Shown: one piece after another, positions 15,057-22,877 of the stretch | Position numbering within the stretch: the stretch's first letter is position 1 | Layout: each line of letters opens with the position of its first letter | Assembly (NCBI GenBank): GCA_934102055.1 | Contig: CAKOSE010000009.1 | Location: 1-34,884 of the forward strand | Reading direction: 5' to 3' | Origin: an uncultured Bacilli bacterium | GTDB lineage: Bacteria > Bacillota_I > Bacilli_A > RF39 > UBA660 | Length of the DNA: 34,884 bases | Program-made: the position numbers and the translations under genes | The notes under the pieces: model-generated | Seen by the model: only the letters and a program-made list of their open reading frames with translations | Databases searched by the model: none | What the model was told of the DNA's origin: nothing

Positions 15057-17040
15057 GTTATCTTTTAAGAACATAACTAAAAGTTTAAAGAACTATAGTA
15101 TATATTTTTTTACTCTTGTAGTAGCGGTCTCTATCTTTTATATATTTAATTCTTTGGAAGCTCAGAAATCAATGCTTGTAATGTCTAGTTCTAAGCAGGA
15201 GTTTGTACAAAGTATAGTTACTATAATGAATTATTTATCTGTGTTTGTTTCTGTGATTCTTTGTTTTTTGATAGTGTATTCTAATAATTTTATAATAAAA
15301 AGAAGAAAAAAAGAAATAGGTTTATATTTAACACTTGGAATGAGTAAGAGAAAGGTTTCTACTATGTTAGTAGTGGAAACTATGATAATAGGGCTCTTTT
15401 CTTTAGTGGTAGGATTAGTAATTGGGATACTTGTTTCTCAAGGTTTATCTCTTTTAACTGTTAAGTTGTTTGAAGTTGATTTATCTAACTATACGTTTAT
15501 TTTTTCGAAACAGGCTTTATATAAAACAATTATATATTTTGGATTAATATTTGTTTTGGTGATGATATTTAATATAATAACACTTTCTAAGTATAAGTTA
15601 ATAGATTTACTTAATGCTAATAGGCAAAGTGAAAAGGTGAAGTTTAGGAATAAGTATACTGTTACGATTAGTTTTATTTTATCTGTTTTTTTGATAGTTT
15701 ATGCTTATCGTTTGTTATTTTCTGGTACATTGTTTATGATGGATAAGAAAACTTTGATTATGATAGTGTGTGGGGCTTTGGGAACTTTACTTTTCTTTTA
15801 TTCGTTATCTGGTTTTATTTTAACTGTAACTAAGAGGATAAAGAAGATATATTATAAAAATTTAAATATGTTTAATTTAAAACAAGTTAATAATCAAATA
15901 AATACAAGTGTTATATCTACGACGATAATATCTTTAATGCTTTTGCTTACGATTGGAATTTTAGCATGTTCTGTTACTATGACTAATGCATTTAATCAGG
16001 GGCTTTATGAAAATAATAGACAGGATTTTACTATTTATTCAAATAATAGGTTTTTAGATAATGAAAAGACTGATTTAAATATGATAATAAATAGTCGTGG
16101 TTTTAAAGATGATGTTAATGAATATGTTAAATATGATATATATAATGTTGATGGGTTAACTGCAACCGCTTTAATGGAAGGTGCTGACAGGGAAGTTTTA
16201 AAGAAAAAATATGGAGATTTGATAGAGTTTGATGTGCCTCTTATGGTTATAAAGAAAAGTGATTATGATAATATAATGGATATACTTAAAGAGAAAAAAG
16301 TCAATGTTTTGGAAGATGAATATTTGGAAATAAGTAATATTGATGTTTTGACTCAGTATTTGACTCCATTTTATAAAAATGGTAATAGGATAAATATTAA
16401 TAATAATTATTTAAAACCTGCGAGTGATAAGGTAGTTAATTTAGCTCTTGAAAATTCTTCTAGTAATAGTAATACTGGTGTAGTGGTTGTTAGTGATAAG
16501 TATTTGAAAAATATGATTCCTATTCAGTCAGTGTTGTTAGGTAATTATAAAGATGGTAATAAGGAAGATAGAGAAGATGCTTTTGTTCGTTCAATGCGTT
16601 TGATTAATTCTGATTTATATATGGTTACTAGGATAGATATGGTGACACAAAGTCTTGGATTAAAGGTGATGCTTATATATGTTGGTTTGTATTTGGGAAT
16701 AATCTTTGCTATATCTAGTGTGACAATTTTGGCTATAACAGAGCTATCTACTTCTAGTGATAATAAAGAAAGATATAAAATTTTAAGGGAACTGGGTGCT
16801 AGTGATAAGATGATTAATAGGGCTTTATTTACTCAGATATCTATAATATTTATACTACCTCTTGTTGTTGCACTTTTTCATGCATTTTTTGGATTAACTG
16901 AGATAAACAGTTTGTTAAAGATGATGGCAGATATACAGGTAGGGAAAAGTTTGTTTTGGACTAGTGTGTTTATAGTTGTTATTTATGGTGGGTATTTTGT
17001 TGCTACATATAAGATAAGTAAAAGGATAATAAAGGATTGA
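15046..17040 (+). CDS. BceB-type ABC transporter permease
   Basis: A 664-residue permease with about ten membrane helices. The first FtsX block is around residues 55-190 (KKEIGLYLTLGMSKRKV). A large extracellular domain of some 200 residues lies in the middle (~315-520), typical of BceB-like sensors of peptide antibiotics. A second FtsX block ends the protein (ERYKILRELGASDKMINRAL). The ATG at 15046 is chosen because GGAGGGGATC lies just upstream; the frame is open further 5' only as a TTG. It completes a sensor, kinase, ATPase, permease module probably conferring resistance to a cell-wall-targeting peptide. Confidence 0.94.
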   Translation: MIFKLSFKNITKSLKNYSIYFFTLVVAVSIFYIFNSLEAQKSMLVMSSSKQEFVQSIVTIMNYLSVFVSVILCFLIVYSNNFIIKRRKKEIGLYLTLGMSKRKVSTMLVVETMIIGLFSLVVGLVIGILVSQGLSLLTVKLFEVDLSNYTFIFSKQALYKTIIYFGLIFVLVMIFNIITLSKYKLIDLLNANRQSEKVKFRNKYTVTISFILSVFLIVYAYRLLFSGTLFMMDKKTLIMIVCGALGTLLFFYSLSGFILTVTKRIKKIYYKNLNMFNLKQVNNQINTSVISTTIISLMLLLTIGILACSVTMTNAFNQGLYENNRQDFTIYSNNRFLDNEKTDLNMIINSRGFKDDVNEYVKYDIYNVDGLTATALMEGADREVLKKKYGDLIEFDVPLMVIKKSDYDNIMDILKEKKVNVLEDEYLEISNIDVLTQYLTPFYKNGNRININNNYLKPASDKVVNLALENSSSNSNTGVVVVSDKYLKNMIPIQSVLLGNYKDGNKEDREDAFVRSMRLINSDLYMVTRIDMVTQSLGLKVMLIYVGLYLGIIFAISSVTILAITELSTSSDNKERYKILRELGASDKMINRALFTQISIIFILPLVVALFHAFFGLTEINSLLKMMADIQVGKSLFWTSVFIVVIYGGYFVATYKISKRIIKD

Positions 17041-17130
17041 GATATTAGTTTTTTAGGAAAAGGTGTACATTTTTGGGAGTGGATGCTTTTTCTTTTTTTG
17101 TTTTGATTATATGTTTTTTTGTTTTTTTAA

Positions 17131-17139
17131 TGGTATAAT
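17131..17139 (+). promoter_or_regulatory. extended -10 promoter of the Nudix-phosphoesterase cluster
   Basis: TGGTATAAT, about 20 bases upstream of the first Nudix gene, in a T-rich stretch without a good -35. No terminator for the permease gene was recognised in 17041-17130. Confidence 0.55.
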
Positions 17140-17158
17140 GAAACTGAAGGAGTAGAAG

Positions 17159-17674
17159 TTGGTTATGGAAGTAATAGATTTATATGATAGAAATAAAAGG
17201 AAATTAAATAAAACATTTATAAGGGGTAAGGATAGGTTAAGTGCTGGTGAGTATTATTTGCTTGAACAGGTATGGATAGTGAACAAGGATAATGAGATAT
17301 TGTTAACACAAAGGAATGAGAATAAGTCTTATGGTGGTTTTTGGGAGCCTACGACGGGACATGTTAAAACTAAAGAGAGTGATGTTTCTGGTGCTTTGAG
17401 AGAGTTAAAAGAGGAACTTGGAGTGGTTGTTAGGCTGGAAGATTTAGTTTATAAGAAATATATAATAGTAGATAATAAAATAATAGATATTTGGATACTT
17501 AATAAGAATATAAAATTTGATGAGATAGTGATGAAGATTGATGAAGTGACAAATGTGAAATATGTATCAATATGCGAATTTAAAGAAATGTTACAAAGTG
17601 GAGAAATAATGCAAACTTTGGATTATTTTTTAGATGTTTATAGTGAGATGGGATGGGTTGAGAAAGGTGATTGA
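17159..17674 (+). CDS. Nudix hydrolase, IDI-like type
   Basis: A 171-residue Nudix enzyme, which cleaves a nucleoside diphosphate linked to another group. The Nudix box reads G-HVKTK-E-SDVSGAL-REL-K-EEL-G, matching G-x5-E-x7-RE-U-x-EE-x-G-U. The N-terminus (EVIDLYDRNKRKLNK) and the WIVNKDNEILLTQRN strand resemble the isopentenyl-diphosphate isomerase-like Nudix branch. The substrate is not predictable. Start choice: AAGGAG sits six bases before a TTG at 17159 but twelve before the ATG at 17165, so the TTG is slightly favoured; homology alone would accept either. The next gene overlaps its end. Confidence 0.85.
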   Translation: MVMEVIDLYDRNKRKLNKTFIRGKDRLSAGEYYLLEQVWIVNKDNEILLTQRNENKSYGGFWEPTTGHVKTKESDVSGALRELKEELGVVVRLEDLVYKKYIIVDNKIIDIWILNKNIKFDEIVMKIDEVTNVKYVSICEFKEMLQSGEIMQTLDYFLDVYSEMGWVEKGD

Positions 17675-18098
17675 TGTAAAGTTTTTTGATTTAGGATACT
17701 TGAGTGAAGGTGAATATACTAGAGTTGTTTGTTTATCAAGATATAAGGATAAGTATGTGTTTTGTTATAACGAGAAAAGAAAGGGGTGGGAGATTCCAGG
17801 GGGACATATAGAGAAAGATGAGTCTTGGTTAGATGCTGCTAGAAGGGAGCTGTATGAAGAGACTGGCGCTACTGAGGTTAAAATTATACCAGTTGCGGTA
17901 TATAAGATAAATTCTTTTGGAATTTTGTGTTATTGTGAAATATTGAAACTTGGTGACATTCCTGAAGGCTTTGAAATGTCTAAGATCATGTTTTTGGATT
18001 GTTTGCCAGATGGTATGACGTACGAAGATACTTTTAGAAAGTTTTTTGAAGTTGTGAATGCAAAATTGAGGATAATTGATAAGAAAGATGATATTTAA
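17658..18098 (+). CDS. second Nudix hydrolase (MutT/YvcI-like)
   Basis: About 146 residues, overlapping the previous Nudix gene in another frame. The Nudix box follows WEIPGGHIEKDE and ends RRELYEETGA, an exact fit. The YFC-NEKRKGWEIPGG lead resembles MutT/NUDIX enzymes that sanitise nucleotides. The start is uncertain: the frame opens with an ATG at 17634, but its first residues read through the neighbour's coding sequence and have no ribosome site. TTG 17658 follows GAGATGGGATGG, and GTG 17667 follows GAGAAAG; I use 17658. Two dissimilar Nudix genes in overlap suggest coordinated expression. Confidence 0.8.
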   Translation: MRKVIDVKFFDLGYLSEGEYTRVVCLSRYKDKYVFCYNEKRKGWEIPGGHIEKDESWLDAARRELYEETGATEVKIIPVAVYKINSFGILCYCEILKLGDIPEGFEMSKIMFLDCLPDGMTYEDTFRKFFEVVNAKLRIIDKKDDI

Positions 18099-18174
18099 AA
18101 GAGTCTTATTAGAAAATGTGATTGGCAATTTGATTAGTTTTAAAAATATATAAAAATATGGGTTTAATGTAGGG

Positions 18175-18731
18175 ATGTGTTTAAGAGTGAAATTATTATT
18201 TATATCTGATATACATGGGTATTATGATAACTTAAAAATAATTGATGAGCAAATTGTAAGGAGAAATATAGATAAGTTAATAGTTTTAGGAGATTTGTAT
18301 TATCAAGGACCTAGTTATAATAATGTTAAGGAAATACAAAGTAATATGGTTAAGAGTTTTTTACATAAACATAAGGAACATTTAATATGTATGAAAGGAA
18401 ATTGTGATTCGGATGTTGATATAAAAGCTTCGGATTTTCCTATATAAGTGAGGGGATTTCGTATATATTTATAGATAATCTTAGTATTTATATTACTCAT
18501 GGAAATAAATATAATATTTCAAGTAATAAATTGAATGATGGTGAAATATTGGTTTATGGTCATGAACATGTTCCTTATATGAAACAATTTGATGGGAAAA
18601 TATATATAAATGTAGGGTCAATTTCTTTTCCTAGAAATGATGGTATGTCAACATATATGATATATGAAAATAAGATATTTACAATTTATGATATAGAGGA
18701 TAATGTAATAGATAGAATTGAGATTAAGTAA
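18175..18731 (+). pseudogene. yfcE: YfcE-type metallophosphoesterase interrupted by a frameshift
   Basis: Two adjacent reading frames together make one YfcE-like phosphodiesterase. The first (18175-18447) has LLFISDIHGYYDN, VLGDLYYQGP and MKGNCDSDVD, then stops just after DFPI. The second frame carries straight on from 18447 (SEGISYIFIDN, then YITHGN), with LVYGHEHVPY and INVGSISFPRNDG. Joined they cover the whole ~180-residue family with all metal-binding motifs. A single one-base insertion or two-base loss near 18441-18447 explains the break. No classical slippery heptamer is present, so recent inactivation or an assembly error is likelier than programmed frameshifting. Start: ATG 18175, or GTG 18187, which gives the family-like V/M-K-L-L-F-I-S-D. 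Confidence 0.8.
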
Positions 18732-18837
18732 AATGTTTTTAAATGATGGGTATAGGGTTGTTTTTGAAATTAAAAAATGATTATTTTTTTCATCACATCT
18801 AGTTTATTTTTACATAGTATATTTTAGGTGATAGTTT

Positions 18838-20049
18838 ATGAATTATAAAATAGTTGTGGATGCTGGACATGGAGGAGTTGATCCGGGAGCAGTATATGGT
18901 GGTTTACAAGAAAAGGATTTAACTTTGAGGGCTGCTAAATATATGTATGATAGATTTAATGATTTAGGAGTTCCTGTTAAACTTACTCGTAGTGAGGATG
19001 AGACACTTCCTAAAAAAGAAAGGGTTAGTAGAATACTTGATGCATTTGGTAATAGGGAAGATGTGATTGTTGTGTCGAATCACATAAATGCCGGAGGTGG
19101 CGATGGTGCTGAAGTCGTTTATGCCCTTAGAAATAATGATGCTCTAGCAAAATCTATATTAAACAATATAGCGAAAGAAGGTCAAAATATACGTAATTAT
19201 TATCAAAGAAGGCTTCCGAGTGATCCTACAAAAGATTATTACTTTATTCATAGAGAAACGGGGAAAACTCAACCACTTTTAGTAGAATATGGTTTTATTG
19301 ATAGTCCTAAGGATGATATATCTCAACTTCAAAACAACTTGGAAGATTACGTAGAGGCTGTTGTAAAATCTATAGCAGAGTATATAGGAGTACCTTATAA
19401 GGCTCCGGGTGTTAAAGATAATACTTATATAGTAAAAAGAGGGGATAGTCTTTATAGTATTGCTAGTAAGTATGGCATAAGTGTTGAAGATTTAAAAAAT
19501 GCTAATGGTATAAGTGGAAATTTAATAAATGTTGGTCAACAATTAACTATTCCAAGTAAGAATGGAACTTCTCCAGGTGACTATGTTATATATACTGTGA
19601 AAAGAAATGATTCTTTATGGGATATAGCTAATACATATGGAATAAGTGTGAATGACATAGTAGAGTACAATAATTTAGGAACAACGATACTTCAAATAGG
19701 GCAACAGCTTTTAATACCTACTAAAGATGATTCTAAAACTCCTTCAAGTGATTCTCAAATCATTTATATAGTCAAAAATGGTGATAGCTTATGGAGTATA
19801 TCAAAAAAATATAATATAAGTGTAAATGATTTAAAACAAGCAAACAATTTAAAAAATAATATGCTTTCTATAGGGCAACAACTAATAATTCCAGAAACAA
19901 GCAATTATGAAACTTATATAGTTAAAAGTGGAGATAGTCTTTGGAAAATAGCGCAAAACTATGATGTTAATGTAAATGATCTAATAAAAGCAAATAATTT
20001 GAGTAGTAATGTTCTTTCAATAGGTCAAACTATAATAATACCAAAGTAA
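18838..20049 (+). CDS. N-acetylmuramoyl-L-alanine amidase (Amidase_3) with four LysM repeats
   Basis: A 403-residue peptidoglycan amidase that cuts the bond between MurNAc and the stem peptide. The catalytic domain (1-188) has all zinc and catalytic residues: H11 (DAGHGG), E25 (LQEKDL), H82 (SNHINAGG) and E150 (LVEYGF). Four LysM peptidoglycan-binding repeats follow at about 196-241, 251-297, 308-353 and 358-403, each with a GDSLWxI-type core. There is no signal peptide, as in the Bacillus mother-cell amidase CwlC, so release at lysis or during sporulation is plausible. The ribosome site is AGGTGATAG. It ends at a bidirectional terminator shared with cwlJ. The gene at 33799 is its degenerate paralogue. 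Confidence 0.93.
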   Translation: MNYKIVVDAGHGGVDPGAVYGGLQEKDLTLRAAKYMYDRFNDLGVPVKLTRSEDETLPKKERVSRILDAFGNREDVIVVSNHINAGGGDGAEVVYALRNNDALAKSILNNIAKEGQNIRNYYQRRLPSDPTKDYYFIHRETGKTQPLLVEYGFIDSPKDDISQLQNNLEDYVEAVVKSIAEYIGVPYKAPGVKDNTYIVKRGDSLYSIASKYGISVEDLKNANGISGNLINVGQQLTIPSKNGTSPGDYVIYTVKRNDSLWDIANTYGISVNDIVEYNNLGTTILQIGQQLLIPTKDDSKTPSSDSQIIYIVKNGDSLWSISKKYNISVNDLKQANNLKNNMLSIGQQLIIPETSNYETYIVKSGDSLWKIAQNYDVNVNDLIKANNLSSNVLSIGQTIIIPK

Positions 20050-20051
20050 AA

Positions 20052-20097
20052 TAAAAAAACTTCTCTTGAAAACCATCTTCAAAAGAAGTCTTTTTTT
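20052..20097. terminator. bidirectional terminator between amidase and cwlJ
   Basis: Stem of ACTTCT-C-TTGAA with TTCAA-A-AGAAGT (20059-20070 with 20078-20089, one mismatch) and a 7-base loop. It has an A run before and a T run after, so it works on both strands. Confidence 0.8.
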
Positions 20098-20521
20098 AAT
20101 GAATTTGTCTGCATACACCTTGATATGGTATATAGAAACAATGATTTTTATATTTGCCTGAATTTCTTTGATCATACCATAGTGAGGGACAGGGGTTATT
20201 GGAACCTGGATTATAAAACCATAAGGAATTGGTTGCTGGATGATAGTATTCTCCTCTTAGAATTCTACTAGCGAGTTCAAGTTCTTTGGATGTTGGGTTA
20301 CCGAAGAATAATGAATTATTAATACCAGAAAATTGATTTTTTTGATAAATAACATCAGTAATACTTCTTAGATTTTTAAAAGTTAAACAATCTGCGATGG
20401 TTCTATTTATTATTACATTACCAACCATTAACATAGCGAGATTTCCATCTCCTAGTGCTTCTGCTCTCATTATTCTAGCAAGTAAGTCTTTTTCTTTTTT
20501 ATTATAATTAACAATTGCCAT
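20096..20521 (-). CDS. cwlJ: spore cell-wall hydrolase CwlJ-like
   Basis: A 141-residue protein of the SleB/CwlJ hydrolase family, which degrades spore cortex during germination. Its length and sequence fit Bacillus CwlJ: LLARIMRAEALGDG with the catalytic glutamate E21, MVGNVIINR, LRSITDVIYQKNQF, SLWFYNP, WYDQRNSGKYKNHCFY. CwlJ lacks a signal peptide and sits in the coat layer; this protein also lacks one. The ribosome site is AGGTGAT. It lies divergent from tRNA-Trp. Together with the collagen-like proteins it is the best evidence that the organism makes spores. Confidence 0.9.
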   Translation of the reverse strand: MAIVNYNKKEKDLLARIMRAEALGDGNLAMLMVGNVIINRTIADCLTFKNLRSITDVIYQKNQFSGINNSLFFGNPTSKELELASRILRGEYYHPATNSLWFYNPGSNNPCPSLWYDQRNSGKYKNHCFYIPYQGVCRQIH

Positions 20522-20560
20522 AATATCACCTGTTTAATAATATGTTTATATTAAAAATTA

Positions 20561-20590
20561 TTGACAAGTAAGACGTTTTTTATGTATAAT
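20561..20590 (+). promoter_or_regulatory. promoter of tRNA-Trp
   Basis: Consensus TTGACA (20561-20566) and TATAAT (20585-20590), 18 bases apart, 12 bases before the tRNA. Confidence 0.85.
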
Positions 20591-20601
20591 TAATTTGTCT
20601 T

Positions 20602-20675
20602 AGGGGTATAGTTCAATGGTAGAATAACGGTCTCCAAAACCGCTGATGTGGGTTCAACTCCTGCTACCCCTGCCA
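20602..20675 (+). tRNA. trnW: tRNA-Trp (anticodon CCA)
   Basis: A full cloverleaf with encoded 3' CCA. The acceptor stem is AGGGGTA/TACCCCT, the D arm GTTC/GAAT, and the anticodon loop CTCCAAA gives CCA. The T arm is GTGGG-TTCAACT-CCTGC. It closely resembles the Bacillus Trp tRNA. A terminator follows directly. Confidence 0.97.
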
Positions 20676-20685
20676 TTATGTTAGT

Positions 20686-20712
20686 AAACCTTGTTTTACA
20701 GGGTTTTTATTT
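20686..20712 (+). terminator. terminator of tRNA-Trp
   Basis: Stem AAACCTTG/CAGGGTTT (8 bp, one G-U), loop TTTTA, then a T-rich tail. Confidence 0.8.
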
Positions 20713-20779
20713 TGTTTTAATATTTTTAATTTTTGGATAAGTGTCTTTTTTTCTTTTATTGTGTATAATACTTTGTTTA

Positions 20780-21286
20780 TTATTTTCTTTCTTTAATTTT
20801 GTTTTTAGGATAGATTATTTCACAATTCTCAAGATTTAGATATTTAAATTCTTTTATTAAATCTATTTCATCTGTGTTTGAATGGTCTATTATAAAATTT
20901 ATTATTTCATAGATGATTTTTTCTGTGTAACCGTTTTTTATATATTCATCTTGCTTTATTAGACTAATGAAAGGTGTATCTACTTTATTTATGGATTTAC
21001 CACAAAGTGCACATTTATAAGTAGTGATAGGGGATATTTCTCCTGTATATTTTAGTCTTATTTCATGATTACAGTCATAGTTTTTAATTGCTTCCTTTGC
21101 TTTATTTAGTTTTTCTTTTCTTTCTAATATTTCTTTTTTTAATATCATGAATTCTTGTTTTAGTTCTGTTATTTCTAGGATTTGCTTGTTTTTTCTTTCG
21201 GATTGTTTTATTAGGTCTTCTGCTTTTTGATTTTCTATTATTGTTATATGTGTTGTTAACAGTTTTAACAGTTTATCTTTATTCAT
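20780..21286 (-). CDS. coiled-coil protein with CNHE and CxxC zinc-type motifs, unknown function (copy 1)
   Basis: A 168-residue protein I do not recognise. Residues ~20-85 are a Lys/Glu-rich coiled coil. A probable zinc site follows: C-N-H-E-I at about 91-95 and C-A-L-C-G at about 112-116. The C-terminal half is acidic and helical. No signal peptide or membrane helix. The neighbouring gene at 21346 has the same order of parts, so they are probably paralogues. No good ribosome site precedes the ATG at 21286. An AAAGGAG lies about 45 bases further upstream, just past the neighbour's stop, with no usable start codon in reach. Confidence 0.65.
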   Translation of the reverse strand: MNKDKLLKLLTTHITIIENQKAEDLIKQSERKNKQILEITELKQEFMILKKEILERKEKLNKAKEAIKNYDCNHEIRLKYTGEISPITTYKCALCGKSINKVDTPFISLIKQDEYIKNGYTEKIIYEIINFIIDHSNTDEIDLIKEFKYLNLENCEIIYPKNKIKERK

Positions 21287-21345
21287 ATTTTTATTTGTTA
21301 ATCTTATAGAAATATTATTTAATTTCTATGATTAGTAACTCCTTT

Positions 21346-21822
21346 CTATTTATATTTTCTTTTTAATATTTTTATTTTATTTTCATTTATTTCTTGTTTT
21401 AGTTTTTGTTCTAGAAGACTTATTGGTGTTTGTTCTAGTTCTTGGCTTATTTTTTCTTTGTAGTATTGGGGAGTTATATTTGCTTTAATTATTAGTTCTG
21501 TGTTGTGAGTTTCGTTTTTTAAAACAGGGAGGTCACATATGGGACATTCTAAATTTTTATAGTCATCTATTAATATTATTTCGTGGTTACAATTAGCTCT
21601 CATATTTATTTGTGTTTGTGTGTATTCTTCTCTTAATTTTTCTTCTTTTTGTTTGATGTTTTCTAAGTAGGTTTTTATATTTTTTAGTGCTTCTAGACTT
21701 TCTTTGTTTTTGAAGAATTCTTCATTTTCTTTTAGAAAGAGTTTTAGATTTTTGATAGTTATGTTTGTTTTTGTGATTTCTTTTATCATATTTCTTCTTT
21801 TTATATATAATTCTTTATCCAT
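21346..21822 (-). CDS. coiled-coil protein with CNHE and CxxC zinc-type motifs, unknown function (copy 2)
   Basis: A 158-residue protein with a long charged coiled coil (~15-75), then C-N-H-E-I at about 81-85 and C-P-I-C at about 97-100, followed by a helical C-terminus. The CNHE / CxxC pair is shared with the gene immediately downstream at 20780, and the spacing differs by only a few residues. I do not know the family. An AAAGGAG lies 15 bases before the ATG, farther than usual for this genome, so the start is tentative. It is divergent from the LysR regulator, which might control it. Confidence 0.68.
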   Translation of the reverse strand: MDKELYIKRRNMIKEITKTNITIKNLKLFLKENEEFFKNKESLEALKNIKTYLENIKQKEEKLREEYTQTQINMRANCNHEIILIDDYKNLECPICDLPVLKNETHNTELIIKANITPQYYKEKISQELEQTPISLLEQKLKQEINENKIKILKRKYK

Positions 21823-21847
21823 GTCTTTATAATCAAACTCCTTTCAT

Positions 21848-21876
21848 TTGTATTATATATTGTTTTTGTGTATAAT
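21848..21876 (+). promoter_or_regulatory. promoter of the LysR-type gene
   Basis: TTGTAT (21848-21853), a 17-base spacer and TATAAT (21871-21876). It lies in the intergenic space shared with the divergent gene at 21346. Confidence 0.55.
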
Positions 21877-21917
21877 TGAAATATATATATTTTATGTTTG
21901 ATATAAGGAGAGATTAT

Positions 21918-22787
21918 ATGAATATTAATTTTGAACTTTATAAGATTTTTTATGAGGTTGCTAACTCTGGTAGTATTTCTGGTGGTGCTAGAAATTTAAT
22001 GATTAGTCAACCTGCAGTTACTCAGGCTATTCATAATTTGGAGAGTGAGCTTGGTGGTAAACTTTTTATTAGGACTCCGAAGGGTGTTGTTCTTACTAGT
22101 GATGGTAGGGAGCTTTTTTTGTATGTTAGTGAGGGAATTAAGTATTTTGTGAATGGTTTTAATAAGTTTAATTCTTTGAGAAAGCTTGATAATGGTGTTA
22201 TTAATATTGGCGCTACTACAACTATTTCTGAATGTTTTTTACTTTCATATCTTAAGAAGTTTCGTGATTTATATCCTAATATTGTTATTAGTATAGTTAA
22301 TGATTTATCTGATAATCTTATTTCTTTGCTTAGAAATGGTAGTGTTGATATTGTTTTTACATCTTATAGTGATTTTAAGTATAAGGATGTTTTAATTAAT
22401 TATATATGTGATTTGAATGATATGTTTTTTGTAGGAGAGAATTATAGGAATGATTTCAATAGTTTAGAGGATATTGTTAAGGATGGTTTGCTGCTTAATA
22501 AGAAACCTTCGATTACAAGAGTTAATTTTGATTTTTTTATGAAGAGCAAAGAGATAAGCTATGTTCCAAAGATGGAAATTGTTAGTCATGGATTGTTAGT
22601 TAGTTTAGTACAAAATGGTTTTGGTGTGGGACTTTTGACTAAAGAATTTGTTGATAAGGAAATTAATAAGACTTTGTTTCCTGTTAATGTTTTGGTTGAT
22701 ATTCCTAAAAGAAGACTTGGTTATGTTTTGAAGAATGATTATTGTTCTAGTTTTGCTCTTGAAGAGTTTATTAAGCTTTTTAGATAG
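21918..22787 (+). CDS. LysR-family transcriptional regulator
   Basis: A 289-residue regulator. The winged helix-turn-helix is at residues 1-60 (FYEVANSGSISGGARNLMISQPAVTQAIHNLESELGGKLFIRT), the textbook LysR signature. The rest is the periplasmic-binding-like effector domain (~88-289). The ligand is unknown. The frame is open from 21876, but that extension begins inside the promoter. The ATG at 21918 has AAGGAGAGATT just upstream. LysR regulators often act on the divergent gene, here the CNHE/CxxC pair, but no LysR box was identified. Confidence 0.93.
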   Translation: MNINFELYKIFYEVANSGSISGGARNLMISQPAVTQAIHNLESELGGKLFIRTPKGVVLTSDGRELFLYVSEGIKYFVNGFNKFNSLRKLDNGVINIGATTTISECFLLSYLKKFRDLYPNIVISIVNDLSDNLISLLRNGSVDIVFTSYSDFKYKDVLINYICDLNDMFFVGENYRNDFNSLEDIVKDGLLLNKKPSITRVNFDFFMKSKEISYVPKMEIVSHGLLVSLVQNGFGVGLLTKEFVDKEINKTLFPVNVLVDIPKRRLGYVLKNDYCSSFALEEFIKLFR

Positions 22788-22790
22788 GTT

Positions 22791-22831
22791 GTAAAGACAT
22801 TAAAAATTATATTTATAATCTTTATGTTTAA
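22791..22831 (+). terminator. imperfect hairpin after the LysR gene
   Basis: A long imperfect inverted repeat: ACATTAAAAATTATA pairs with TATAATCTTTATGT around a TTTA loop. It could terminate the LysR transcript; no strong T run follows. Confidence 0.3.
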
Positions 22832-22840
22832 AATGATACG

Positions 22841-22849
22841 TGATATAAT
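22841..22849 (+). promoter_or_regulatory. extended -10 promoter of the AarF/UbiB gene
   Basis: TGATATAAT, 29 bases before the ATG at 22878. Confidence 0.55.
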
Positions 22850-22877
22850 AGTTTTGAGAATAGAATAGGTGATTGAT

